A stretch of 5,956 bases of DNA from Bacteroidota bacterium (GTDB lineage: Bacteria > Bacteroidota > Bacteroidia > UBA7662): NCBI GenBank assembly GCA_016868485.1, contig VGGT01000130.1, positions 1-5,956 on the forward strand, written 5' to 3'. The stretch's first letter is position 1. Every line of letters starts with the position of its first letter. A program made the position numbers and the translations under genes. Below, piece after piece: positions 1-5,956 of this stretch. The notes beneath the pieces are model-generated. The model made no database searches. It was not told the DNA's origin and saw nothing but the letters and a program-made list of their open reading frames with translations.

Positions 1-449
1 AGTGAGTCGACCTGGATTCCGAAACTCAAAATTCCTATTTGCCCCAATAGATAGGAGTCACTCACCCCCTCCAGCAAGCGCACTTTGGTCATTTCATAGA
101 AGCGACGGTAGTAGACCGATTGGTACGAAGAATCGCCTGCGGCCGGCACCGTATCGGTTTGCAGCATCTGGATCCAATCTGTCCTGCGGGCCTTGCTGAG
201 ATCACCCGACCGCAAATACTGAACGTGTACGGTCATTTCCGAATCGACAGGTTCGCGACCCAGCAAATCAATGAACACACGATTCACATAATTTTCCACC
301 AAAATGGTTGGTACATCAGCATACCAAGGCGCGTTGTTGTCGGGTTCCACTTTAAGTCGCTCACGGGTGCAGGCCGAACCCAATGGAATGAGCAGACACA
401 ACAACAGCCATTTAGACAATGACGGATAAACTAACTTCTTGCGGTACAT
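1..449 (-). CDS. Putative lipoprotein, N-terminal part only (runs off the left edge)
   Basis: An open frame of 149 codons begins at the ATG at 449 and reaches the window edge without a stop. An in-frame TAG eight codons upstream (474-476) bounds the start; the only alternative is a TTG two codons earlier. The N-terminus is basic (YRKK, residues 2-5) with a hydrophobic stretch at 14-23, then LGSAC ending in Cys27, which reads as a lipobox, though glycine at -3 is not the best residue. This suggests an envelope lipoprotein. Residues 55-71 contain VNRVFIDLLGREPVDSE, which resembles the opening helix of DUF1549 and also of DUF4214 (both carry a DL-x-G-R/L-x-P-like motif). The rest is helical and polar, with a tyrosine-rich patch (SYQSVYYRRFYEM, 108-120). 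Function is unknown and the family assignment is a motif resemblance, not a firm call. It lies 109 bases downstream of the acyltransferase gene on the same strand. Confidence 0.8.
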   Translation of the reverse strand, partial: MYRKKLVYPSLSKWLLLCLLIPLGSACTRERLKVEPDNNAPWYADVPTILVENYVNRVFIDLLGREPVDSEMTVHVQYLRSGDLSKARRTDWIQMLQTDTVPAAGDSSYQSVYYRRFYEMTKVRLLEGVSDSYLLGQIGILSFGIQVDS

Positions 450-475
450 GAACAAGGATGCATGATGGTGCGGCT

Positions 476-496
476 AAAAACAAAAGCGCGTTTTTG
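476..496 (-). terminator. AT-rich palindrome with T-run, possible terminator of the acyltransferase gene
   Basis: The plus strand reads CAAAAGCGCGTTTTTG at 481-496, a 16-base near-perfect palindrome with one mismatched pair. Read on the minus strand it is followed directly by five T (480-476), the layout of a short factor-independent terminator about 63 bases past the stop of the acyltransferase gene. The stem is weak because most pairs are A-T, so it could instead be a regulator binding site in the leader of the lipoprotein gene, whose start lies 27 bases further on. Confidence 0.35.
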
Positions 497-558
497 GTTT
501 AAAAATAAACAAAAATTACGAATAATGTCTGTTTTCATCGAATTTTAATGCGCATCAT

Positions 559-2373
559 CTATCCCTGATGATCGATAAATCTGCGTGCGGTCGATTCGCC
601 CATGAAACGCTTCAGCAGCGCAAAAGGTGTTTCGCGCAGATCCAGGAGCAGGAGTCCATCTACCGCATTCCCGAAGTGCTCATCGACCCCAAAAGCCAGA
701 AAACGACCTCCCAAACGCACATAATGCTTAATCAGTGGCGGGATGCCTCTGCCATCCTTTTCCAAAACAGACACCACGGCCGATAGGTGGTCGATCGACC
801 GAATTCCCTTGGCCATACCTTCAAGATCAACCCCCATCAGCTTTTTGGGCAGCTTTGGAGGGACTGGCGCCCGAACCGATCGCGCATTTCGCCCATCGAA
901 GTGATTCTGGCGGAGGTAATGCAGGATGAGTGCCTGCGATACGGGATGAAATTGCGCAGACATACTCACCGGACCGAAGAGTATAGGACGAGACGGGTCT
1001 TGGGCAACCAATTGAGCAATACCCTTCCACATCAAATTCAATACCCCACTGTGCACTTGATAATCTGGGGTGATGAACGAACGGCCGAGCTCTAAAGCGC
1101 TGTGCAAACGGCGCAATAATGGTCCTGAAATTTGGAACAGGGTCTCTACGTACCGCCGACGGTGGGCCTCTGCTCTTCCCATCCGATAGGCGCCCACCAA
1201 CCGCCGCTGCGCACGATCCCAAACCAACAAATGGGAATAGAAATCGTCGAATTCATCCAAATCGAGTGATTTTCCTGTTCCCTCCCCTATGCAGCGGAAG
1301 GTGAACTCACGCAATCGACCCAGCTCAATCAGTGTATTGGGGATTTCAGGGGCCCGAACATGGTACATGAAAAAATCACCCTCTGCCTGAATGAGCGCGC
1401 CCGAATGAAGAGCAGACAATTCTGACTCGATGAGTAAAGGATCAACTGCAGGAGCTAATGGGGCATCCTGTTGACGGCCCGCCGTGGCGGATTTATGATT
1501 CAAAACACCCTTCAAAATCTCCAACCTCTTGGGCAACAACCCAAATTGTTCGCCACAAACGCGGGTGGCAAGCCGTAAAAAGTCGGCGCAATGCTGTCGT
1601 TCTGAAAATGACTTCAGTACACTGTTTGAAATCGGTGAGCCTACGGCCAACTGAATTTTATCCTTATTCTGCTTTGCCCGCCCTAAGGACGGTCCATCCG
1701 GGATGAATCGGGTACGAATCCTACCCAACCAGGGAAGGTGTTTTGCTGTTCGCAGACCAAAACGGATCGGAATCACCACCGCCCCAGTTTTTTTAGCTAA
1801 ATCAGTTGCATGCGGCGACCAATTGGATTCATGGGCCTGGCGCCCAATCCCGCGCAAGTGGGTGTCGCCACCAGGAAACATGGCCAAACAACCTCCAGAA
1901 GATAAGTGCTTGATGGCCTCCCGCATCGCACTGCGATTCAATGCCTTTGATGCTGAATCGTTCTCGGTTGATATCGGCAAAAGCGTATTCCCGACGCCCT
2001 CAATCTGCAGGAGTAAGGATGAATACATGAGGCGGGTATCGGGTCGCCAATTCATAGCCATCGCAGCCAAAACAATGCTTTCAATACCGCCCATGGGGTG
2101 ATTAGCCACCAACAAAACGGGGTTGCCTGGGGCCGGCCATTCGAAATGGGGTGAAACCAATTCCCATTCAATCCCAAGCGTCTCCAGGATGTTAGAAAAT
2201 ACCCCCCGATCGGTTATGGACCCTGTATTGGTTGCCAGCGTGTTGCGCGCCTTCCGCAACGATTTCACCTTTCTGAATCGGCTGAGCCTTTCCAAATGCA
2301 CTTGAATCCAACGAGGATACACCCCCGCCGATGACCATAGTTCACTGACAGCAATAAAATCGGATCTGCTCAT
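559..2373 (-). CDS. olsF: OlsF-like bifunctional acyltransferase (ornithine/aminolipid synthesis)
   Basis: This 604-residue protein fuses two acyltransferase domains. Residues about 60-290 are a PlsC/lysophospholipid-acyltransferase-like domain: the histidine motif is NHPMGGIE (91-98), giving H92 and E98, and the acceptor-loop motif is FPGGD (166-170). Residues about 345-600 are a GNAT-like OlsB/'hemolysin' domain, with LGRLREFTFR (351-360), LVGAYRMGR (392-400), FGPVSMS (466-472) and PPLIKHYVRLGGRFLAFGVD (545-564), all typical of the N-acyltransferase family. In known OlsF proteins of Serratia and Flavobacterium the C-terminal domain attaches a 3-hydroxyacyl chain to the alpha-amino group of ornithine and the N-terminal domain adds the second chain, forming a phosphorus-free membrane lipid. 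Bacteroidota also use homologues for glycine lipids, so the amino acid is uncertain. The ATG at 2373 is the only one after an in-frame TGA eight codons upstream. The gene follows the GT39 gene by 43 bases and is likely co-transcribed with it. Confidence 0.85.
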   Translation of the reverse strand: MSRSDFIAVSELWSSAGVYPRWIQVHLERLSRFRKVKSLRKARNTLATNTGSITDRGVFSNILETLGIEWELVSPHFEWPAPGNPVLLVANHPMGGIESIVLAAMAMNWRPDTRLMYSSLLLQIEGVGNTLLPISTENDSASKALNRSAMREAIKHLSSGGCLAMFPGGDTHLRGIGRQAHESNWSPHATDLAKKTGAVVIPIRFGLRTAKHLPWLGRIRTRFIPDGPSLGRAKQNKDKIQLAVGSPISNSVLKSFSERQHCADFLRLATRVCGEQFGLLPKRLEILKGVLNHKSATAGRQQDAPLAPAVDPLLIESELSALHSGALIQAEGDFFMYHVRAPEIPNTLIELGRLREFTFRCIGEGTGKSLDLDEFDDFYSHLLVWDRAQRRLVGAYRMGRAEAHRRRYVETLFQISGPLLRRLHSALELGRSFITPDYQVHSGVLNLMWKGIAQLVAQDPSRPILFGPVSMSAQFHPVSQALILHYLRQNHFDGRNARSVRAPVPPKLPKKLMGVDLEGMAKGIRSIDHLSAVVSVLEKDGRGIPPLIKHYVRLGGRFLAFGVDEHFGNAVDGLLLLDLRETPFALLKRFMGESTARRFIDHQG

Positions 2374-2387
2374 GATTCGTTTGAATC
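2374..2387 (-). other. Small hairpin abutting the olsF-like start codon
   Basis: The minus strand reads GATTC-AAAC-GAATC immediately before the ATG, a 5-bp stem with a 4-base loop in the 43-base gap between the two minus-strand genes. There is no Shine-Dalgarno sequence nearby. It might tune initiation, but a stem this short can easily arise by chance. Confidence 0.2.
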
Positions 2388-2416
2388 CGCAAGATAATCA
2401 AATCTACACGTCCTAA

Positions 2417-3916
2417 TCATTGTCTATTGTTTTCTGGGCGCACTGAAGGGGAAGAGTAGACATCGAAATGCCGCAAGTCTATGGGCAAGCGATTGAAACC
2501 TTCCAAAGCAGGACTGCCCTTTTCTTTTAAAATGAGGCAATGTTGGGTCGTATAATCCGGAAAAAGGCTCAAGCGGTAATATCGCTGCATATACAGCCAA
2601 ATGGCGTACTGCCCATGAAGTTCATGCGAGAGGGCTACACCCCGACATGGTCCATTCGCCTCCATTTGCTTGAGTGTGAGCACCAATTGCTTTAAATCGG
2701 ATTGCAAAGTGAAATCCCGAACGGGCTGATCTCTTTTCGACCAGGCATACCCCAGACATCCCAAAACGCAAACGGATACCGCGGCACTCAGGAGGAAATC
2801 CTGCTTTAAATGGCCCCATCGGTAGGTGTTGAAGGGCAGTGCGCGGAGTATGGGAAGTGTTGCGCAAGTCATGGCTAATGTCCACCAAGGATAAGATGGT
2901 ATCAGATAATGTGGATGCAGTTTAGGGGAAACAAAAAGCGGGGCCGTTGCACTGAGGGCCACAAGCATAAAGAACAATGCGTATGATCTGAGGTGCGGGT
3001 CATCCGATTCGTCGGCCCATTTTAATCGGTTGCGGTTCTTTAACCACCGAAATATAAGATAACAAACCAGCAGCAGGAGAACAGGTATGGTAAGCTCCTG
3101 AACAAAAGTCCACACCAAATCAATGCGCGTTCGCTCGGAGCCCACCTCATAAGAAGGCCGTTGACCCGAGAACACGGCATGAACTTGTCTCTGCCAATAA
3201 GCCAACATGGCATTACGCAGGGGAGACCAGGACCAACCCATCCAGGCTAAGGCGAACAGAACAACGGAAGACCAGGCAGTTACCCGCAACATATCGCTGC
3301 TCGCGCGGAGACGACAGATCCCCAACAACAGGGGTACGGCCAAGGGGAACAAGGCTGGTGGGCCTTTGGTGATGAAGGCCAGTCCAGTAAACAGACCCAA
3401 TCCGACGCCAGCCAGGCGGCGGTTTGCCCCCATGGCCGACCAAACGGCAAGGAAGGTGAATAAAGCAAGCGGATTCTCAAGCATAAAATGTCCGAGACCC
3501 CACAAAGGACCTGGAACAAGGCTCCATAGGAGCATCCACCAACCCCAACCATATCGATTCTGCGGTCCGGAGATGTGCATTTTCCAGAAGTAATAGAAAG
3601 CGATCAAAGTAAAAACCCCAATCAGGAGGGCAAAACTCTTTTCGGTCCATGCATGGTCGCCTAAACATCGAAACCACCAAGACCCCATCCACAACATCAG
3701 AGGAGGCTGCTCAGCAAATTCGGGATATAAAGTATCGCTGAAAATCAACTCAGTGGAATGCCAAGGCAGTTGACTGAGGTTGCGGGAAATTGAGGCGTAT
3801 AAAAGACCATCTATAAAACCACCCCGACCCAGCAGTGGCGGAATCAGGATGATGCATCCGATGGCCCAAGCGAGCAGCGCAGGAATCGAAAGGGTACTGG
3901 GCTTAGTAAAGCGCAT
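2417..3916 (-). CDS. GT39/ArnT-like membrane glycosyltransferase
   Basis: This 499-residue protein has about eleven hydrophobic segments, the first near residues 11-30 and the last near 374-392, followed by a roughly 105-residue soluble tail. It has the landmarks of the GT-C enzymes that use a polyprenyl-phosphate sugar donor: FIDGLLYASISRNL (34-47), in which Asp36 in the first extracytoplasmic loop is the expected catalytic residue; EFAEQPPLMLW (66-76); FMLENPLALF (144-153), with Glu147 at the second acidic position; FITKGPPALF (181-190); and SPKLHPHYLIPSYPWW (330-345). Family members act at the outer face of the cytoplasmic membrane, moving a sugar onto lipid or protein. The acceptor here cannot be read from sequence. 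The ATG at 3916 is the first start after an in-frame TAA; no Shine-Dalgarno sequence is visible. It heads the minus-strand block, 43 bases before the OlsF-like gene and divergent from the secreted-protein gene at 4047. Confidence 0.85.
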   Translation of the reverse strand: MRFTKPSTLSIPALLAWAIGCIILIPPLLGRGGFIDGLLYASISRNLSQLPWHSTELIFSDTLYPEFAEQPPLMLWMGSWWFRCLGDHAWTEKSFALLIGVFTLIAFYYFWKMHISGPQNRYGWGWWMLLWSLVPGPLWGLGHFMLENPLALFTFLAVWSAMGANRRLAGVGLGLFTGLAFITKGPPALFPLAVPLLLGICRLRASSDMLRVTAWSSVVLFALAWMGWSWSPLRNAMLAYWQRQVHAVFSGQRPSYEVGSERTRIDLVWTFVQELTIPVLLLLVCYLIFRWLKNRNRLKWADESDDPHLRSYALFFMLVALSATAPLFVSPKLHPHYLIPSYPWWTLAMTCATLPILRALPFNTYRWGHLKQDFLLSAAVSVCVLGCLGYAWSKRDQPVRDFTLQSDLKQLVLTLKQMEANGPCRGVALSHELHGQYAIWLYMQRYYRLSLFPDYTTQHCLILKEKGSPALEGFNRLPIDLRHFDVYSSPSVRPENNRQ

Positions 3917-3947
3917 GTTCCCACGAAAATAGCTTAAAAATGCACAA

Positions 3948-3982
3948 TTGACCCATAACTTAGGTCCTTTTGCTTATTTTTG
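3948..3982 (+). promoter_or_regulatory. Bacteroidota-type promoter for the secreted modular protein
   Basis: TATTTTTG at 3975-3982 matches the Bacteroidota -7 consensus TAnnTTTG at every fixed position. A TTG at 3948-3950 could be the -33 element, but the 24-base spacer is slightly longer than usual, so the upstream half is less certain. Transcription would start near 3989, leaving a leader of about 58 bases before the ATG at 4047. No matching element was found for the divergent glycosyltransferase gene. Confidence 0.5.
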
Positions 3983-4005
3983 TTCGATAAGTATTCATAT
4001 CATAT

Positions 4006-4025
4006 CGAATTCATTTGACGAATTC
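4006..4025 (+). repeat. Paired CGAATTC sites in the leader of the secreted-protein gene
   Basis: CGAATTC occurs at 4006-4012 and again at 4019-4025, 13 bases apart start to start, each holding the palindrome GAATTC. They lie in the predicted leader between the promoter and the start codon. They could be a two-site operator, but seven-base repeats in an AT-rich gap may be coincidental. Confidence 0.2.
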
Positions 4026-4027
4026 CC

Positions 4028-4034
4028 GGAAGGA
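4028..4034 (+). promoter_or_regulatory. Possible ribosome binding site
   Basis: GGAAGGA lies 12 bases before the ATG at 4047, a little far but the best purine-rich match in front of any gene here. An in-frame TAA at 4041-4043 shows that translation cannot start further upstream, which fixes the start. Confidence 0.4.
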
Positions 4035-4046
4035 AACCCATAACGC

Positions 4047-5956
4047 ATGAATCAAAATTGGATCGGTCTGCTCTTCGGTATTTTGTTTATTCATTCATCA
4101 GCAGTTGTTTGGGCTCAAAACAGTATTCAAGGCACGCTCCGCTACGACAACATCCATCAAACGCCATTGGCGGGTATCCCCGTACGTTTACTGAATTTAG
4201 CCGGTCTGCCCGTGGCTTTCGACACCACCAACGCTCAAGGTCAATTTCTACTTCAAGACTACCCTTCATCGACCTATACCTTTGTGGCCCAGATCGGTTA
4301 CCCATGGGGTGGTGTGAACAGTACAGATGCCCTGAACGCCCAACGGTCATTTTCAGGCCAGCAAATGTTCACCGCCTTTCGAAATCGGGTGGCCGATGTG
4401 AACGGCAATGGGGTATTGAATTCAACAGATGCCATACAAATCAGCAGGCGTGTTGGCTTGATCAGCAGTTCGTTTGCCATCGGCAATTTTCTTTGGGATC
4501 CCACGGTGGTGGTGGCACAAGGCGTTGCCATTCAACGCGATTTTCTGGTTTTGTGTAGCGGTGATATCAATGGCAGTTATCAGATATCGGCCACTGCACC
4601 TCTATTGTCAATAGACAGCCTGGCTGCTGTTGGATACAGCACCTTGGCTCGGGTTCGCTTTGATCAGACAGGAAGCGGCGTATTTGCGCGTGGATTATGC
4701 TGGAGCGCTTTGCCCAATCCGGATGTTTATGACAGTGTTTTGATCACAGGACGCGGAAGTTTCGGGTTTACCGCCTTTCCACCCGGACTCCTCCCCGGTA
4801 GGAATTGGTATGTAAGAGGCTACGCGCAAAACTCAGTTGGATTGTATTATACGTCGGAAGTGGTGGTGAACCCAACGTCGGTTGCCCCTGAAATGAGCAC
4901 TGACTCTATTGTTTACCTTTCACCGGGCCAGATCAGGGCATACGGAAGAACGATCAGGGATGGAGGACAAGCGCTAACAGCCCGTGGATTTTGTTACGAT
5001 ACTTCAGCCGCGCCATCCTTATCGCATGGCGTGGTTCAGGTCGGTACTGCTGCTCAGGGTTTTGCTTTCGAAGCACCAATCAGCGGGCTACAAGGTGGCC
5101 GAGTCTACTTTGTGCGCTCGTTCGCAACCAATGCCATCGGCACGGGGTATGGAAATGACTTGAGCATCTACACCCCACCCAGTATTCCAGAGGTAAACAC
5201 AGGAACAGTAACCGCGCTGTTCCCCTTTTCAGCACAGGTAGGCGGACACATTCCATTCGATGGAGGGAGCCCCATTTTGGCCCGGGGCATCTGTTGGACT
5301 TTGGGCAGACCTCCTACCATTGCGGATGACACAACCTACAATGGAACAGGAATCGGATCTTTCGCAGGCAAATTATCTCGTTTATTACCGACAAATACCT
5401 ATCAAAGCCGTGCCTACGCCGTGAATGCCGTTGGGGTTGCATACGGAAACGTGGTGGTGGTAAACACACCACATGCGCCTTACGCCTGCGGAACCCCGAT
5501 CTTTGACACTTCGGGATACAGCTACACAACCATTCGGATCGGCGGTCAGTGTTGGACAGCCACCAATCTGCGCGTAACCGCCTACCGCAATGGGGACCCT
5601 CTATTGAGTGGGCTCGATTCAACAGCTTGGTCGAGTACCCCCCTGGGTGCATGGACTGTAAACCCGTCAGAACCCCAATTTGAGGCGAATTATGGAAAAC
5701 TCTACAATGCCCATGCCGCTGCAGATCCGCGCGGATTGTGCCCATCGGGTTGGCGTGTACCATCGGATCCCGATTGGCAGGCACTCGTGCAATTTTTAGG
5801 ACAAATTGGTTACAACAACCTTGCTTCAGACCATAATGGCGTAGGATTTGCCCTTAAATCATGTAGACAGCTGAATGGAGGCGGGTCATCGGGTTGCGGC
5901 ACGGCCACTCAACCACGATGGAATAGCCATAACATTTATTATGGGGGCGATGTTTT
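4047..5956 (+). CDS. Secreted modular surface protein with FISUMP domain, C-terminus outside the window
   Basis: An open frame of 636 codons runs to the right edge without a stop. Residues 1-23 are a signal peptide with a VWA|QN cleavage site. Next comes a beta-sandwich resembling the carboxypeptidase-regulatory-like domain (27-82; GTLRYD, PLAGIPVRLLN, TTNAQGQF), then a dockerin-like module (about 84-178) with a complete EF-hand loop from D117 to D128. Three fibronectin-III-like repeats follow (about 182-475), each with RG-x-C-W/Y and a later R-x-Y/F-A-x-N-x-x-G. From 480 on is a FISUMP domain (TIGR02145/PF09603): IGGQCWTATNLR (498-509), YGKLYNAHAAADPRGLCPSGWRVPS (549-573; Y549, W569) and ALKSC (602-606). 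Such proteins are exported and thought to act at the cell surface or in adhesion; their exact role is unknown. A type IX secretion sorting domain may follow beyond the edge, but this cannot be seen. The gene is divergent from the glycosyltransferase gene. Confidence 0.88.
   Translation, partial: MNQNWIGLLFGILFIHSSAVVWAQNSIQGTLRYDNIHQTPLAGIPVRLLNLAGLPVAFDTTNAQGQFLLQDYPSSTYTFVAQIGYPWGGVNSTDALNAQRSFSGQQMFTAFRNRVADVNGNGVLNSTDAIQISRRVGLISSSFAIGNFLWDPTVVVAQGVAIQRDFLVLCSGDINGSYQISATAPLLSIDSLAAVGYSTLARVRFDQTGSGVFARGLCWSALPNPDVYDSVLITGRGSFGFTAFPPGLLPGRNWYVRGYAQNSVGLYYTSEVVVNPTSVAPEMSTDSIVYLSPGQIRAYGRTIRDGGQALTARGFCYDTSAAPSLSHGVVQVGTAAQGFAFEAPISGLQGGRVYFVRSFATNAIGTGYGNDLSIYTPPSIPEVNTGTVTALFPFSAQVGGHIPFDGGSPILARGICWTLGRPPTIADDTTYNGTGIGSFAGKLSRLLPTNTYQSRAYAVNAVGVAYGNVVVVNTPHAPYACGTPIFDTSGYSYTTIRIGGQCWTATNLRVTAYRNGDPLLSGLDSTAWSSTPLGAWTVNPSEPQFEANYGKLYNAHAAADPRGLCPSGWRVPSDPDWQALVQFLGQIGYNNLASDHNGVGFALKSCRQLNGGGSSGCGTATQPRWNSHNIYYGGDV
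4296..4580 (+). other. Dockerin-like module with split EF-hand loops
   Basis: The segment covers residues 84-178 of the secreted protein. WGGVNSTDAL (87-96) is the second half of a calcium loop, DVNGNGVLNSTDAIQI (117-132) is a full dockerin-type loop with D117, N119, N121, N125 and D128, and SGDINGSY (171-178) is only the first half of such a loop. The three pieces form about two EF-hand equivalents with one divided between the ends. I recall the same arrangement (WGGVxxTD ... DVNGxGxVNxTD ... GDxNGSY) in other Bacteroidota surface proteins. Confidence 0.6.
4590..5471 (+). repeat. Three fibronectin-III-like protein repeats of about 98 residues
   Basis: The repeats cover residues about 182-278, 279-378 and 379-475. 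Anchors align with near-constant spacing: ARGLCW (214-219), ARGFCY (312-317) and ARGICW (412-417), 98 and 100 residues apart; and VRGYAQNSVG (256), VRSFATNAIG (356) and SRAYAVNAVG (454). Each copy carries a single cysteine after the RG pair (C218, C316, C416). The copies have diverged strongly in DNA sequence, so this is an old duplication. They probably act as a stalk or spacer. Confidence 0.7.
5484..5956 (+). other. FISUMP domain, incomplete at the window edge
   Basis: This domain starts around residue 480 of the secreted protein. It shows the family's typical order: an opening CGTP-x-FD-x-x-GYSY-x-TI segment (481-496), GGQCW-x-x-x-NLR (499-509), YRNGDPL (513-519), YGKLYNAHAA (549-558), GLCPSGWRVPSDPDW (563-577), an ALKSCRQLN stretch (602-610) and NSHNIYYGGD (626-635). 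Five cysteines (481, 502, 565, 606, 617) are present so far and may form disulfides. The final part of the domain, usually with a GFS-x-LPGG-type motif, lies past the edge. Confidence 0.85.

Noticed and set aside
120..422. Open frame of 100 codons on the plus strand near the left edge
   Set aside because: It is antisense to the lipoprotein frame, which has a signal sequence and family-like motif; the plus-strand product shows no such features.
510..518. TAATTTTTG on the minus strand as a -7 promoter element for the lipoprotein gene
   Set aside because: It has one base too many between TA and TTTG, and no TTG lies at a proper distance upstream, so it is not better than expected in this AT-rich gap.
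827..1222. Open frame of 131 codons on the minus strand inside the acyltransferase gene
   Set aside because: It overlaps a gene with clear family motifs in another frame, and its translation is low-complexity and arginine/proline-rich with no recognisable domain.
4058..4558. Open frame of 166 codons on the plus strand
   Set aside because: It is a shifted-frame shadow of the secreted-protein gene, which carries the signal peptide, dockerin loop and FISUMP motifs in the frame starting at 4047.
4501..5462. Repeated GTGGTGGTG runs (near 4505, 4858 and 5451)
   Set aside because: They are in frame and encode valine runs in beta-strands of the secreted protein, so codon choice explains them without a DNA repeat function.
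5314..5784. Open frame of 156 codons on the minus strand near the right edge
   Set aside because: It lies antisense to the third repeat and FISUMP domain, and its arginine/histidine/cysteine-rich product looks like a reverse-strand artefact.

Overview
The window looks like a chromosomal segment of a member of the Bacteroidota, probably an environmental Flavobacteriales- or Sphingobacteriales-type bacterium of moderate GC content. Three things point there: a FISUMP-type (Fibrobacter succinogenes major paralogous domain) secreted protein of the form common in that phylum, an ornithine/aminolipid synthase fusion of the OlsF type known from Flavobacterium, and a promoter element matching the Bacteroidota -7 consensus TAnnTTTG. 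Shine-Dalgarno sequences are weak or absent in front of most genes, which also fits.

The layout is four protein genes in two divergent blocks. On the minus strand, reading right to left: a membrane glycosyltransferase of the GT39/ArnT-like superfamily (3916 to 2417); 43 bases later a bifunctional O-/N-acyltransferase resembling OlsF (2373 to 559); and, after 109 bases holding a terminator-like palindrome, the first 149 codons of a putative lipoprotein that runs off the left edge (449 to 1). On the plus strand, a large modular secreted protein starts at 4047 and runs off the right edge. It has a signal peptide, a carboxypeptidase-regulatory-like domain, a dockerin-like calcium-binding module, three fibronectin-III-like repeats of about 98 residues and a FISUMP domain. 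The two edge genes have no stop codon inside the window.

The two complete minus-strand genes are close enough to be co-transcribed and both concern the envelope: one is predicted to make aminoacyl lipids, the other to transfer a sugar from a polyprenyl carrier. A functional link between them (for example a glycosylated aminolipid) is only a hypothesis. The right-hand gene encodes an exported, probably surface or adhesive protein and is divergently transcribed.

I see no mobile element, CRISPR array, tRNA, rRNA or phage gene, and no clear sign of an undescribed multi-gene defence system. The most unusual items are the dockerin-like module with split EF-hand halves, the acyltransferase fusion with its atypical catalytic motifs beside a GT39 enzyme, and the partly seen lipoprotein.
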